A DNA stretch of 64,000 nt, taken from positions 120,068 through 184,067 of the forward strand of contig NZ_JABBPE010000021.1 in the NCBI RefSeq assembly GCF_012927455.1. Direction: 5' to 3'. A program made the translations under genes and the position numbers. Shown in pieces: positions 37,181 through 46,077 of the stretch (position 1 is its first letter; every line of letters starts with the position of its first letter). Below the pieces are notes generated by a model, which was given only the letters and a program-made list of their open reading frames with translations, was not told the DNA's origin and searched no databases. The DNA comes from Polaromonas sp. GTDB lineage: Bacteria; Pseudomonadota; Gammaproteobacteria; Burkholderiales; Burkholderiaceae_C.

Positions 37181-37198
37181 CAAGCTTGCGCAAGCTTG
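37181..37198. promoter_or_regulatory. perfect 18-bp palindrome
   Basis: CAAGCTTGCGCAAGCTTG, about 100 bp upstream of the plus-strand sigma54 promoter. It may be a second protein site or an additional activator site. Confidence 0.5.
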
Positions 37199-37298
37199 CG
37201 GGAACGGCAGACCTGGCTAGCGCACCTTGATGCAATAGCAAGACGAAAATTTGCGGGTTGTAGTGTTTAAAAGCTCCCGCTGCATCAGGTTTGTTACA

Positions 37299-37313
37299 GG
37301 GCACCTTTTGTGC
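37299..37313 (+). promoter_or_regulatory. sigma54 (-24/-12) promoter of the outer-membrane protein/regulator operon
   Basis: GGGCAC-CTTTT-GTGC. The invariant GG (37300-37301) and GC (37312-37313) are correctly spaced; two other consensus positions differ. The leader to the ATG at 37439 is about 115 bases. Confidence 0.7.
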
Positions 37314-37438
37314 GCAGGTAGATTTACTTTTACTTGCAACTTGCAACTTGCCGCAAATTGCCCGTTTGGCCTACGCTACCTGCAAGCAAAAGAAATGAAT
37401 CGTCACATATCGTGTGGCAGCTTCAAAGGGAGGGTGGC

Positions 37439-38743
37439 ATGAATAGATATCGTTACAACTGGCCGCTGGCCATCATGGCGTGGTCCGCGCTAACCACGCT
37501 TGCAACGCCATCTCACGCCCAAAACGCAACGGCAAACAGTGGCCCGGGCGGGTCTATCGAGCGCTTGCAGCAGCAACTGTCCGAGCAGGCCAAACAGATC
37601 GAAGCGCTCAAGCAGGCCGTGGCAGAGCAGGACGCGCGTCAGCGCGAATTGCAGCGTGCGCTGGACCAGCAGCCGCGGTCGGTAACGGGGACTGAAGGCC
37701 TGCCGCCCTCTGCGCGGAGTTCATCCACAGCAAGCGTGCCCGACGCCAACCAGCGTGCCGTGCGCGTAGGCAGCGCTCCGGAGGCCCAGCCACCGGCGGT
37801 AGCGCCGCTGTTCGACCAGCCGGGAATTCTCACGCCCCGGGGCAAGTACGTGCTGGAGCCCTCGGTGCAATACAGCTATTCATCAAGCAACCGGGTTGCC
37901 TTGGTGGGCTACACCATCATTCCGGCGCTGCTGATCGGGCTGGTGGATGTGCGCGAGGTCAAGCGCAACACCCTGACGGGCGCTTTGGCGTTTCGCTACG
38001 GCTTGAGCAATCGGCTGGAACTGGAAGGCAAACTACCTTACGTGTACCGGTCCGATTCGACCATTAGCCGCGAAATTTTTACCGGATCGGCTTCTGAAAG
38101 AGTCTTCAGTACCAGCGGCAAGGCGCTGGGCGACGTGGAGTTCGGAGCGCGTTACCAGCTTAACGAAGGCGGTGCCAACAAGCCTTACCTGATCGGATCA
38201 ATGCGCTTCAAATCGCGTACCGGCAAAGACCCGTTCGATGTGGTGACCGACTGCGCCACGCGCTGCGTCGGCAACACCACCGGCACCGGCCTGCCGCTGG
38301 ACCTGCCGACGGGCTCGGGCTTTTACTCGCTGCAACCGGGCCTGACCTGGCTGTTTCCGTCCGATCCGGCGGTGTTCTTCGGCGGCGTCAGCTACACCTA
38401 CAACTTCAAGCGCAGCGGCATCAGCCGAGTGGTGCTCAATGGCGAGCGCGAGTTCATCGGCGATGTGGAGCCCGGCGGGATCTTTGGCATCAATTTCGGC
38501 ATGGGGCTTGCGCTCAACGACAAATCGTCGTTCAGCATGGGCGTTGATCTGAACTCCGTTGGCCGCACGCGTCAGAACGGCGCGCCGGTGCAAAGCTCCG
38601 TGCGCACCCAGCTGGCCAGCCTGTTGCTGGGCTATTCGTATCGCTACAGCGACAAGACTGCCTTCAGCGTCACGGTCGGTGCCGGCCTCACGCGCGACAC
38701 GCCGGATCTCACCGTGAGCATCAGGATTCCCATGTCGTTCTAA
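37439..38743 (+). CDS. outer-membrane beta-barrel exporter with N-terminal coiled coil (FapF-like)
   Basis: The product has 434 residues. The ATG at 37439 has GGGAGGG just upstream and gives a clean signal peptide ending SHAQ. A coiled coil follows at about 37-78 (IERLQQQLSEQAKQIEALKQ), then a Pro/Ser-rich linker and a C-terminal barrel (about 120-434) with repeated amphipathic strands, ending in IRIPMSF with a terminal Phe. This order (coil, linker, 12-strand-type barrel) is that of FapF, the trimeric exporter of Fap fibres. The barrel also resembles the MetA-type phenol transport family, which is the usual automated label. It is cotranscribed with the activator 12 bases downstream. Confidence 0.8.
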   Translation: MNRYRYNWPLAIMAWSALTTLATPSHAQNATANSGPGGSIERLQQQLSEQAKQIEALKQAVAEQDARQRELQRALDQQPRSVTGTEGLPPSARSSSTASVPDANQRAVRVGSAPEAQPPAVAPLFDQPGILTPRGKYVLEPSVQYSYSSSNRVALVGYTIIPALLIGLVDVREVKRNTLTGALAFRYGLSNRLELEGKLPYVYRSDSTISREIFTGSASERVFSTSGKALGDVEFGARYQLNEGGANKPYLIGSMRFKSRTGKDPFDVVTDCATRCVGNTTGTGLPLDLPTGSGFYSLQPGLTWLFPSDPAVFFGGVSYTYNFKRSGISRVVLNGEREFIGDVEPGGIFGINFGMGLALNDKSSFSMGVDLNSVGRTRQNGAPVQSSVRTQLASLLLGYSYRYSDKTAFSVTVGAGLTRDTPDLTVSIRIPMSF

Positions 38744-38755
38744 AGAGGCGTCATC

Positions 38756-40096
38756 ATGGAGTTTCCAAAGGTTCTGTGCTTGGGTCTGGGGGAGTCACCC
38801 GCCGCGCTGGTCGCCCCCTTACTCGCCAGTGGCTGGGACGCGTTGCCGGCAGCCGATCTGGTCTCGGGCAGGCGCATTCAAAAGCAGCAGCCGGTTCAGG
38901 TTGGCGTGCTGATTCTCAAGAATTTTCCTGCCGAGCGGCTGGGTGAGGTCGAGGCGTTTTTACGTCTTTCGTCCAGAGTGGAATGGGTTGGCGTCTTCCA
39001 GAACGAAGCCCTCGCATCGCCGATTCTGCGAGAGCTGGTGCTGAGCTACTTTTTTGACTACCAGACGCAACCGGTCAACTGGCGCGAGCTCGACCTCATG
39101 CTGGGGCGTGCCCTGCGCCGCGCCCAATTGCGCGGCCGCGACGAGGCGATCCTGCAGGCCGCAGGCTGCATGGGAATGGTTGGGAACAGCACGGCGATTG
39201 CGCGCTTGCAGCAGCAGATCCGCAAGGTCGCCGCGACCGACGCCCCGGTGCTCATCGGTGGAGAAAGCGGCAGTGGCAAGGAACTCGCGGCGCGTGCCAT
39301 TCACCAGTGCTCGCGGCGTGCCACAGGTCCGTTCATTGACGTCAACTGCGGGGCCATTGCGCCGGCGCTGATTCATTCAGAACTGTTTGGCCACGAACGC
39401 GGCGCGTTCACCGGGGCGACGGCGGGCAAGCAGGGCTTTATTGAGGCTGCCAACGGAGGCACCATCTTCCTGGACGAAATCGCCGACCTGCCGTTTGAGC
39501 TGCAGACCAATCTGCTGCGCTTCCTGCAAGAGCGCACCATTCATCGGGTCGGCTCCACGCGCAGTCTGCCGGTTGATGCGCGCGTGGTCGCGGCCTCGCA
39601 CGTCGATCTGGCCGAGGCCGTGGCCGCCGGCCGGTTTCGGGAAGACCTGTTTTATCGCCTGAATGTCTTGCCCATCACGGTGCCGCCGCTGCGCGAACGC
39701 CTGTCCGACGTGCCGGTGCTGGCGCAGTTTTTTCTGCAGCGCTGCAAAACCGGTCAGCATGGGCGGGTGGAAGGCTTCAGCCGGCAAGCCGAGGCCGCGA
39801 TGATGTCGCACGACTGGCCAGGCAATGTTCGCGAGTTGTGCAACCGGGTCCAGCGTGCCACCGTGATGACGGACCAGCGCCTGATCACACCGCTGGATTT
39901 GGGGCTGATCATGGCCAGCGGGCCGGTTGGCATCGGGCTGGACGCGGTGCGCACCATGGCAGAGCGCGATGCGATTGCGCGGACGCTCGGCCGGGTCGGC
40001 CGCAACATCACCCGTGCAGCGCGCGAACTGGGCGTTTCGCGCATGACGCTGTACCGCCTGATGGACAAGCATGGCCTGGTGCCGGGCGGCGAGTAA
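38756..40096 (+). CDS. sigma54-dependent activator with a non-phosphorylatable receiver-like domain
   Basis: The product has 446 residues. The N-terminal part (about 1-130) has a receiver-like pattern but no Asp at the phospho-acceptor strand (VGVLILKNFP), as in FleQ/VpsR-type regulators that respond to c-di-GMP instead. The AAA+ domain (about 142-375) has Walker A GESGSGKE (169), GAFTGA (216, sigma54 contact) and GTIFLDEIADL (Walker B). A Fis-type helix-turn-helix ends the protein (NITRAARELGVSRMTLYRLM). It starts 12 bases after the exporter gene. It is the obvious regulator of the two sigma54 promoters in the divergent region. Confidence 0.9.
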   Translation: MEFPKVLCLGLGESPAALVAPLLASGWDALPAADLVSGRRIQKQQPVQVGVLILKNFPAERLGEVEAFLRLSSRVEWVGVFQNEALASPILRELVLSYFFDYQTQPVNWRELDLMLGRALRRAQLRGRDEAILQAAGCMGMVGNSTAIARLQQQIRKVAATDAPVLIGGESGSGKELAARAIHQCSRRATGPFIDVNCGAIAPALIHSELFGHERGAFTGATAGKQGFIEAANGGTIFLDEIADLPFELQTNLLRFLQERTIHRVGSTRSLPVDARVVAASHVDLAEAVAAGRFREDLFYRLNVLPITVPPLRERLSDVPVLAQFFLQRCKTGQHGRVEGFSRQAEAAMMSHDWPGNVRELCNRVQRATVMTDQRLITPLDLGLIMASGPVGIGLDAVRTMAERDAIARTLGRVGRNITRAARELGVSRMTLYRLMDKHGLVPGGE

Positions 40097-40153
40097 AACC
40101 AGCCGCACAGTGCGTGCTGCTGGTCCTCGCCGAGCCCCGCCAATGCTGACGTC

Positions 40154-41815
40154 TTAGTGAACCACCATCAGCGTGAACGGCCAGACATAGGCTTGCATCG
40201 TTACGTACAGGCCGACCAGGCAGGCCAGCGCGATCGAGTGGAAGAACACATAGCGCAGGATGTCGCCCTCGTGGTTAAACCAGCGCGTTGCCGTGGAGGC
40301 GACGACGATGGACTGGGCGTCAATCATCTTGCCCATTACGCCGCCCGAGCTATTGGCCGCGCCCATCAGGTTGGGGCTTAAGCCGAGCTGCTCCGCGGCG
40401 ACACGCTGCATGCCGCCAAACAGAACGTTGGACGCCGTGTCGGAGCCCGTCATCGCCACGCCGATCCAGCCCATCAGCGTGCCGAAGAAGGGGTAGAACA
40501 CACCGGTGTTGGCAAACGCCAGGCCCAGCGTGGTGTCGGTGCCCGAAAAGCGTGTCAGCGTGCCTAGTCCGAGCATCAGCACGATGGTGACCAGCGAATA
40601 GCGCACCAGCCACAACGTGCGGAAAAAGGTGCGCACGATCTCGATCGGGTTGTACTTCATCACCAGCGCGCCGACGATGGCCGCCAGCAAAATGCCGGTG
40701 CCGGTGGCCGACAGCAGGTTGAGCGTGTAGACCGCGGTTTCCAGGTGCGGCGTGGGCACCACCGGCGGGACTTTCTGTATCAGGTTGTGCAGGCCCGCTA
40801 TCGGGAATGACGGCGCGAATATGCTGTTGAGGAAGGTCTTGACAGGCGGCAGGCCCCAGATGAAGACGAATACGGTCAGGATGGCCCAGGGCGTCCAGGC
40901 GCGTATCAGGTCGTCACGCGAATGGCGCACTGGCGCGCGCGGCGGTTTGGCCTCGGCGGCGCTGATGTCACGCCCGCGCATGGTCGGTGAGGTCCATATT
41001 TTTTTGGGTTGCCAGACGCGCAAAAACAGGATCAGCGAGACCATCGAAACGATGGCGGCAATGATGTCCACCAGCTCGGGGCCGATGAAATTGGACACCA
41101 GGTATTGCGGAATCGCGAACGACAGGCCGGTCACCAAAATGGCCGGCCAGATCTCTGCCATTGCCTTGCGTCCGGCGAAGGCCCAGATCAGCCAGAACGG
41201 CACCAGCAGAGAGAAGAAAGGCAGCTGACGGCCAATCATGGCGGTGACTTCCATCAGGTCATAGCCGTGCACCTTGGCCAGCGTAATGACCGGCGTGCCC
41301 AGCGCGCCAAAGGCCACTGGCGCGGTGTTGGCGATCAGCGACAGACCGGACGCCGCCAGCGGCGAGAAGCCCAGTCCAATCAATATGCCTGCCGTTACCG
41401 CCACCGGGGTGCCGAAACCCGCCGCGCCCTCGAAGAAAGCACCGAAGCAAAACGCAATCAGCAGCAACTGCAGGCGGCGGTCTTCGGTGATGCCAGAGAG
41501 CGAGTCCTGCAAGATCTTGAAGCTGCCATTTTGTTCTGCCAGCTGCTGCAAAAAGATGATGTTGAGCACGATCCAGCCGATCGGCAGCAGGCCGGTGAAG
41601 CCACCGTACATCGCCGCGCGGCCCGCCATGTCGGCCGGCATGCCGTAGGCAAACACCGCTACCACTACGGCCGCCAGCAAGCCGAGGCCAGCGGCCAGGT
41701 GCGCTTTCATGTGCAAAAAGCCGAGGCATACCAGCATCACCACCACTGGCACGGCGGCCAGAAAAGTGGAGATGATCATGTTGCCGAAGGGGTCGTATAT
41801 TTGCTGCCAGATCAT
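40154..41815 (-). CDS. lctP: L-lactate permease family transporter
   Basis: The product has 553 residues with about 13 membrane helices. The conserved FFEGAAGFGTPVAV block, the NTAPVAFGALGTPV block and the C-terminal GVMGKMIDAQSIVVA are LctP hallmarks. It imports lactate (and possibly glycolate) with protons across the inner membrane. No lactate dehydrogenase or lldR is nearby. It converges with the sigma54 activator gene. Confidence 0.95.
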   Translation of the reverse strand: MIWQQIYDPFGNMIISTFLAAVPVVVMLVCLGFLHMKAHLAAGLGLLAAVVVAVFAYGMPADMAGRAAMYGGFTGLLPIGWIVLNIIFLQQLAEQNGSFKILQDSLSGITEDRRLQLLLIAFCFGAFFEGAAGFGTPVAVTAGILIGLGFSPLAASGLSLIANTAPVAFGALGTPVITLAKVHGYDLMEVTAMIGRQLPFFSLLVPFWLIWAFAGRKAMAEIWPAILVTGLSFAIPQYLVSNFIGPELVDIIAAIVSMVSLILFLRVWQPKKIWTSPTMRGRDISAAEAKPPRAPVRHSRDDLIRAWTPWAILTVFVFIWGLPPVKTFLNSIFAPSFPIAGLHNLIQKVPPVVPTPHLETAVYTLNLLSATGTGILLAAIVGALVMKYNPIEIVRTFFRTLWLVRYSLVTIVLMLGLGTLTRFSGTDTTLGLAFANTGVFYPFFGTLMGWIGVAMTGSDTASNVLFGGMQRVAAEQLGLSPNLMGAANSSGGVMGKMIDAQSIVVASTATRWFNHEGDILRYVFFHSIALACLVGLYVTMQAYVWPFTLMVVH

Positions 41816-42037
41816 TGGCTGTCTCCGGTGAGTTGTTGGTCGATTGGAGCGCTAAATTGTAGGCAAGGGCCCGGCGGTCCCCCGTGAAAGCTGCCGGGCC
41901 CCTGCATGAATCATTTTCAATCGCGTTGCAAGCCTGGCGTCAGGCCCGCTCCTACGCGGGGGGGGCGAAGCGGCGAACGCAAATTTTAGCCATTCGCTGG
42001 AGCGTTGCTGCCAGCGGCCAAGCACTAAACTAGCGCG

Positions 42038-42232
42038 ATGATCCGCTGGTTCATCGTCATTTTCCTCGCATTAATTTTCATCAGCTGGTTCAGCCCGCTG
42101 CTGCAAAAACTCGGTCTTGGAAAATTGCCCGGCGACTTTCGCTTCCGCCTGTTTGGCCGCGAATGGTTTATTCCGGTCACCACCACCATTCTTCTAAGTT
42201 TTGTGGCCAGTCTGATCGCCAAATTTATCTGA
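42038..42232 (+). CDS. DUF2905 small membrane protein
   Basis: The product has 64 residues. There are two membrane helices (about 4-20 and 46-63) with the conserved LGKLPGDFRFRL and FIPVTTTILLSF between and after them. The family is widespread and of unknown function. It is 21 bases from the ROK kinase gene. Confidence 0.9.
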   Translation: MIRWFIVIFLALIFISWFSPLLQKLGLGKLPGDFRFRLFGREWFIPVTTTILLSFVASLIAKFI

Positions 42233-42253
42233 AGCCCATGAAAAAGGACGCCC

Positions 42254-43213
42254 ATGAAAGCCTGTGTTGACCTGGGTGGAACCAAAATAGCCGTCAGCCT
42301 CGCGTCGGTTGTGGACGGAGCCCATCCCGCGCCCTTGCAGATGCGGCGCTCCGAGCCTACTGTCAAGACCGGCGCGCCCGACGCGGTGGCGCTGCAGATC
42401 CTGCGCATGCTGGCGGCTGCCTGCGAAGAAGCTGGCGCTAGCGAACAAGAGCTGGAGGCCGTGGGCGTGTCGTCCTGCGGCCCGTTTGTGCTAAAGGCCG
42501 GGCTGATCGAGCTGGCCGCCCCGAATATCTGCGGCGGTCTGGCCGGGCCGGCGCGCGGCTTGCCCAACCAATGGACCAGCGCCTTGCTGGAGACGCCGCT
42601 GCGCGAAAAGTTTGGCACCCGCTTGCGCATTGAAAACGACGGCATAGGCGCGCTGCAGGCCGAACGCCGCTGGGGGGCGCTGCAGGGGATTGACAACTGC
42701 GCTTACGTAACCTGGAGCACCGGTATCGGCTGGGGGCTGTGCGTTGACGGTCGTGTGCTGCGCGGCAAACACGGCAACGCCGGCCATGCCGGACATATGT
42801 TTGTCAGCGACGGCCCCGACTATCTGGACGCGCTGTGCGGCTGCGGCAACTTGGGCGACCTGGAAGGACTGGTGGCAGGTAATGCGATCGCGCGGCGTTT
42901 TGCCGGCGCCGGCTATCCAGATGCTGCCGCTGTGCTGGCGGCGGCGCGAGCCGGTGACGCGGCCGCTGTCGTCATCGTCGACGAGTTGTGCCGGGTCATG
43001 GGGCGGGCGCTGTACAACGTCGTCGTCACGCTCGATTTGCAGCGCATCAGTCTGGGCGGCAGCGTGTTCTGGCACCACCGCGACTACCTGCTGCCGCGCC
43101 TGCAGTCGCACATTGGCGGCAGGCTGCCGTCATTGACCGATGGCTTTGAACTGGTGCCCGCCGGCCTCGGCGAGCGCGTCGGCGATCTGGGGGCGTTGGC
43201 GCTGGTGAGTTGA
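42254..43213 (+). CDS. ROK-family sugar kinase (glucokinase-like)
   Basis: The product has 319 residues. The N-terminal DLGGTKIAVSL is the ATP phosphate loop; the zinc-binding CxCG block appears as ALCGCGNLGDLEGL, and the sugar-binding ENDGIGALQAERRWG and GHAGHMF follow ROK order. It is predicted to phosphorylate glucose or a related sugar. Substrate is not certain. Confidence 0.88.
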   Translation: MKACVDLGGTKIAVSLASVVDGAHPAPLQMRRSEPTVKTGAPDAVALQILRMLAAACEEAGASEQELEAVGVSSCGPFVLKAGLIELAAPNICGGLAGPARGLPNQWTSALLETPLREKFGTRLRIENDGIGALQAERRWGALQGIDNCAYVTWSTGIGWGLCVDGRVLRGKHGNAGHAGHMFVSDGPDYLDALCGCGNLGDLEGLVAGNAIARRFAGAGYPDAAAVLAAARAGDAAAVVIVDELCRVMGRALYNVVVTLDLQRISLGGSVFWHHRDYLLPRLQSHIGGRLPSLTDGFELVPAGLGERVGDLGALALVS

Positions 43214-43257
43214 CGCCGTGCGGTCCTGAGTGTGCCGGGGCGCCAAGGCATTGAGAC

Positions 43258-43314
43258 TGCTATGAATAAAATAGCTGCTAACTCCCGTACCTAATGGGCT
43301 ATAGCCTTATTTCA
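43258..43314 (+). repeat. dispersed repeat I, copy 10
   Basis: TGCTATGAATAAAATAGCTG, then CTCCCGTACCTAATGGGCTA. It lies in the gap between the ROK kinase and slt. Confidence 0.8.
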
Positions 43315-43350
43315 TTGATTTATGGGGCTGCTCATAGCCCCCGGCGGGTC

Positions 43351-45429
43351 TTAAGGTAAATCCTTGACCACCTCGGGCAGTGAAGCATCGCGCGGCCCGA
43401 CCATGCCCAGCCGCGCTTTCAGCGACTGCGGCTGGCCCGACAAGATGGCGGCGTAGTTGGTGGTGTTGGACAGCACTTTTTTCACGTAGTCGCGCGTCTC
43501 GCTGAAAGGCACGTTCTCGGCCCAGATGGCGGCGTCCAGCATGGGGCTGCCGGGCTGACCACGCCAGCTGCGCGGCCGGCCCGGCCCGGCGTTGTAGGCG
43601 GCTGCGGCCAGCGCCAGCGAGCCGTTCAGGTCGTCCAGGGCCAGCTTGAGGTAGGCCGTGCCAATCGTGATGTTGGTGTCGCGGTCGTTCAATTGGTCCT
43701 GGCTAAAGCCTTCCAGGCCGATTTTTCGTGCGGTCCAGCGCGCCGTGGCCGGCATCACCTGCATCAGCCCCGACGCGCCTACGCCGGAGCGCGCGTCCAT
43801 GATGAAACGGCTTTCCTGGCGGATCAGGCCATACACATAGGCCGGGTCCAAATCGATGCTGCGCGCTCGTTTGGTCACGCTGTCACGAAAAGGCATGGGA
43901 AAGCGCTGCTCGAAATCAATCTCGGTTTTGGTGCGCTCGCTGGTGTTGATGCAGCGGTCCCAGATCTGCCGGTCGCAGGCAAACTGGGCGGCGGCCAGCA
44001 GCTCGCGCTCACCCATGCCGCTGCGCGCGGCCAGGTTGGTGCTGTAGTTCCATTCGCGCACGCCTTCGCTGCGCAAGCCCATGGCAATGGCGTAGACGCC
44101 ACGGTTCAGGCCCGGGTTCTGGCGCGCCGCCTCCTTTTCTTCGGCGCTCAGCGGCGCCGGTTTGGCCGGTACCGTGATTTTCTGGCCCAGTTCTTCCAGC
44201 GCCAGCTGTTCGTAAAAGCCGCGCACCGAGGCGATGGATTGCAGCAGTGCCAGCGCTTCGGCGCGCTGCGGCGCGATGCTGACGGTTTGCTGCGGTCCCT
44301 GAGCGGTGGCCACGGCGGTGGGAATATCGGGCGGTGCCGTGGCCAGCAGGGCGCGCGCTTTCCAGTAGCTCCAGGCCGGCTCCTTGCGCGCCTCGTCGCT
44401 CATGGCATTGATGGCCGACAGCACTATTCGCCAGTTGGGCTGGCTGCCCGCACGCAGGGCGACCCGTGCCTTCCAGGCCAGCATGTCGTCGCTCAGGTCG
44501 CTGTCCTTGCTGACTTTGGCAAAGTAGCCCAGTGCATCGCTGGCCGGTAGCGTGCCCAGGCGTGTCGCCGCCTGCCGCCCGATCACGCCCCAGATCCAGT
44601 TGCGCTCTTCAGCCGTGAGTTGCAGCGCCCATTTACCCTCCAGCTGCGAGGCCGCGCCTTCAACGTCGCTGGTAGCCATCTTGATCAATGCCAGCGTGAT
44701 GATTTCCTTGCGCACCTTGCGCACCGCCAGGTATTTGGTCGACAGGAATTTGATGGCGCTGTTGTTCAGTTCGGTCACCAGGGCTGCGGCTTCCGGCGCG
44801 ATGATCTGCACCGCGTCGCGCGCGGCGCCCGGCCGGTTGGCTTCCATCGCCAGCCGGGCTTTTTGCCAGACATCGTGCGCCGTCAGCTGTTGCGCGCCCA
44901 CCAGCCGCTCAGCCGCCGTCGTGCAGCCGTCGTCGGCCTCGCGCTGCGCCTGCCAGTTCTTGCGCACCTCGTCCGACAGGCGGGCATCCTGCGCCGGATT
45001 TTTCAGGTGTTCGACCAGCAGCGCGTAGCAGCGCACTTCGCGGTCGTCGCGCATGCGGTAGTGCGGGTATTCGGCGGCAAAGGCGGCCCAGTCGCGGCGC
45101 TGTCCCAGCAGCAGCAGCCAGTCGTTGCGCAGCCGGTCTTCCTGGTAGCTGCCGGCGTAACGCGTCAAAAAATCCTGTACCTCCTGCGCGCTGGCCTCGC
45201 TCAGCCGCGCCTTCAGTTCCCAGTAGCCGGCCCAGGCTTCCAGCGCGTGGCCCCTGGCCTGCGGCAGCAGTTGCGCCAGCCGGTCCTTGTCGCCGCGTTT
45301 GAAGGCCTTGTTCATCTCCAGAATCAGGCTGTCGCCCGCGCCATTGCGGGCCGAAAAGGTGTTTTGCGACGCTGCAGGCGCCACCAGCAGGGAGATAAGT
45401 GCCGTGCTGAAAAGAAATTTGTATAGCAT
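43351..45429 (-). CDS. slt: soluble lytic murein transglycosylase
   Basis: The product has 692 residues. A signal peptide (about 1-21) is followed by a long superhelical region and a C-terminal SLT domain with the catalytic Glu in RQESRF (near 540) and GLMQVMPATA. It cleaves peptidoglycan to anhydroMurNAc products, which anmK in this window would recycle. Its start is only 9 bases from the divergent cyclo-ligase start. Confidence 0.95.
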   Translation of the reverse strand: MLYKFLFSTALISLLVAPAASQNTFSARNGAGDSLILEMNKAFKRGDKDRLAQLLPQARGHALEAWAGYWELKARLSEASAQEVQDFLTRYAGSYQEDRLRNDWLLLLGQRRDWAAFAAEYPHYRMRDDREVRCYALLVEHLKNPAQDARLSDEVRKNWQAQREADDGCTTAAERLVGAQQLTAHDVWQKARLAMEANRPGAARDAVQIIAPEAAALVTELNNSAIKFLSTKYLAVRKVRKEIITLALIKMATSDVEGAASQLEGKWALQLTAEERNWIWGVIGRQAATRLGTLPASDALGYFAKVSKDSDLSDDMLAWKARVALRAGSQPNWRIVLSAINAMSDEARKEPAWSYWKARALLATAPPDIPTAVATAQGPQQTVSIAPQRAEALALLQSIASVRGFYEQLALEELGQKITVPAKPAPLSAEEKEAARQNPGLNRGVYAIAMGLRSEGVREWNYSTNLAARSGMGERELLAAAQFACDRQIWDRCINTSERTKTEIDFEQRFPMPFRDSVTKRARSIDLDPAYVYGLIRQESRFIMDARSGVGASGLMQVMPATARWTARKIGLEGFSQDQLNDRDTNITIGTAYLKLALDDLNGSLALAAAAYNAGPGRPRSWRGQPGSPMLDAAIWAENVPFSETRDYVKKVLSNTTNYAAILSGQPQSLKARLGMVGPRDASLPEVVKDLP

Positions 45430-45438
45430 CGAGACATT

Positions 45439-46077
45439 ATGGACAAATTAAGTACGCGCAAAGCACTGATCGAAGCCCGCCTCAACCTGCCCGACCGATT
45501 GCAGCGGGCAGATCTGCTGCAGCGCGTGCTGCGCATCTGGCTGGTCGGATCAAAGCACGAGGTGATAGGCGCCTACTGGCCGATCAAGGGCGAATTTGAT
45601 CCGTTGCCCGCTCTGTACCGTTGGCAGGAAGACGCCGTGCTGAGCCCGGAATTTCAGGAAAATATGCCGCTAGCCCAGGAGGGACGGGCGCAGTTAGCTA
45701 CTGAAAGCATAGCAAGCCGGTCGCCGCGCAAGATTGGCCTGCCAGTCGTCAACAAGTTGCACAAGACCCTGGTCTTTCACGCCTGGTACCCCGGTTGCCC
45801 GATGGAAGAAGACGCCTACGGCATTCCCAAGCCCAAGGACACGGAAGTCATCGTGCCGACGCTGCTGTTCGTGCCCTGCCTGGGTTACGGGCCGGGCGGC
45901 TTCCGGCTGGGCTATGGTGGCGGCTTTTACGACCGCACGCTGGCAACTTTGCAACCGCGGCCGGTGACGGTGGGGCTGGGCTACAGTCACGGCTGGCTGC
46001 CTGAGCTTGAGCCCGAACCGCACGATGTGGCGCTGGACGTGTTGCTCAATGACAAGGGCGTGGCCTGGCCTTTGTAG
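45439..46077 (+). CDS. 5-formyltetrahydrofolate cyclo-ligase
   Basis: The product has 212 residues. The C-terminal GYGPGGFRLGYGGGFYDRTLA is the family signature, with N-terminal RKALIEAR for ATP binding. It converts 5-formyl-THF to 5,10-methenyl-THF. Residues about 77-92 (PLAQEGRAQLATESIAS) are encoded by a repeat I copy and lie in a place where relatives have a shorter loop. The first 10 residues overlap nothing, but the divergent slt start is 9 bases away. Confidence 0.93.
   Translation: MDKLSTRKALIEARLNLPDRLQRADLLQRVLRIWLVGSKHEVIGAYWPIKGEFDPLPALYRWQEDAVLSPEFQENMPLAQEGRAQLATESIASRSPRKIGLPVVNKLHKTLVFHAWYPGCPMEEDAYGIPKPKDTEVIVPTLLFVPCLGYGPGGFRLGYGGGFYDRTLATLQPRPVTVGLGYSHGWLPELEPEPHDVALDVLLNDKGVAWPL
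45667..45713 (-). repeat. dispersed repeat I, copy 11, inside the cyclo-ligase gene
   Basis: Minus strand: GCTTGCTATGCTTTCAGTAG then CTAACTGCGCCCGT. The peptide it encodes in this gene resembles that in RlmJ. Confidence 0.75.

Larger units (their letters stand above)
36806..37438. promoter_or_regulatory. divergent control region of the Fap-like cluster
   Basis: This 633-bp gap has no gene. It contains a sigma54 promoter for each side (36884-36898 minus; 37299-37313 plus), two TGTCA-N8-TGACA sites (37006-37023 and 37147-37164) and a perfect 18-bp palindrome (37181-37198). Confidence 0.8.
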
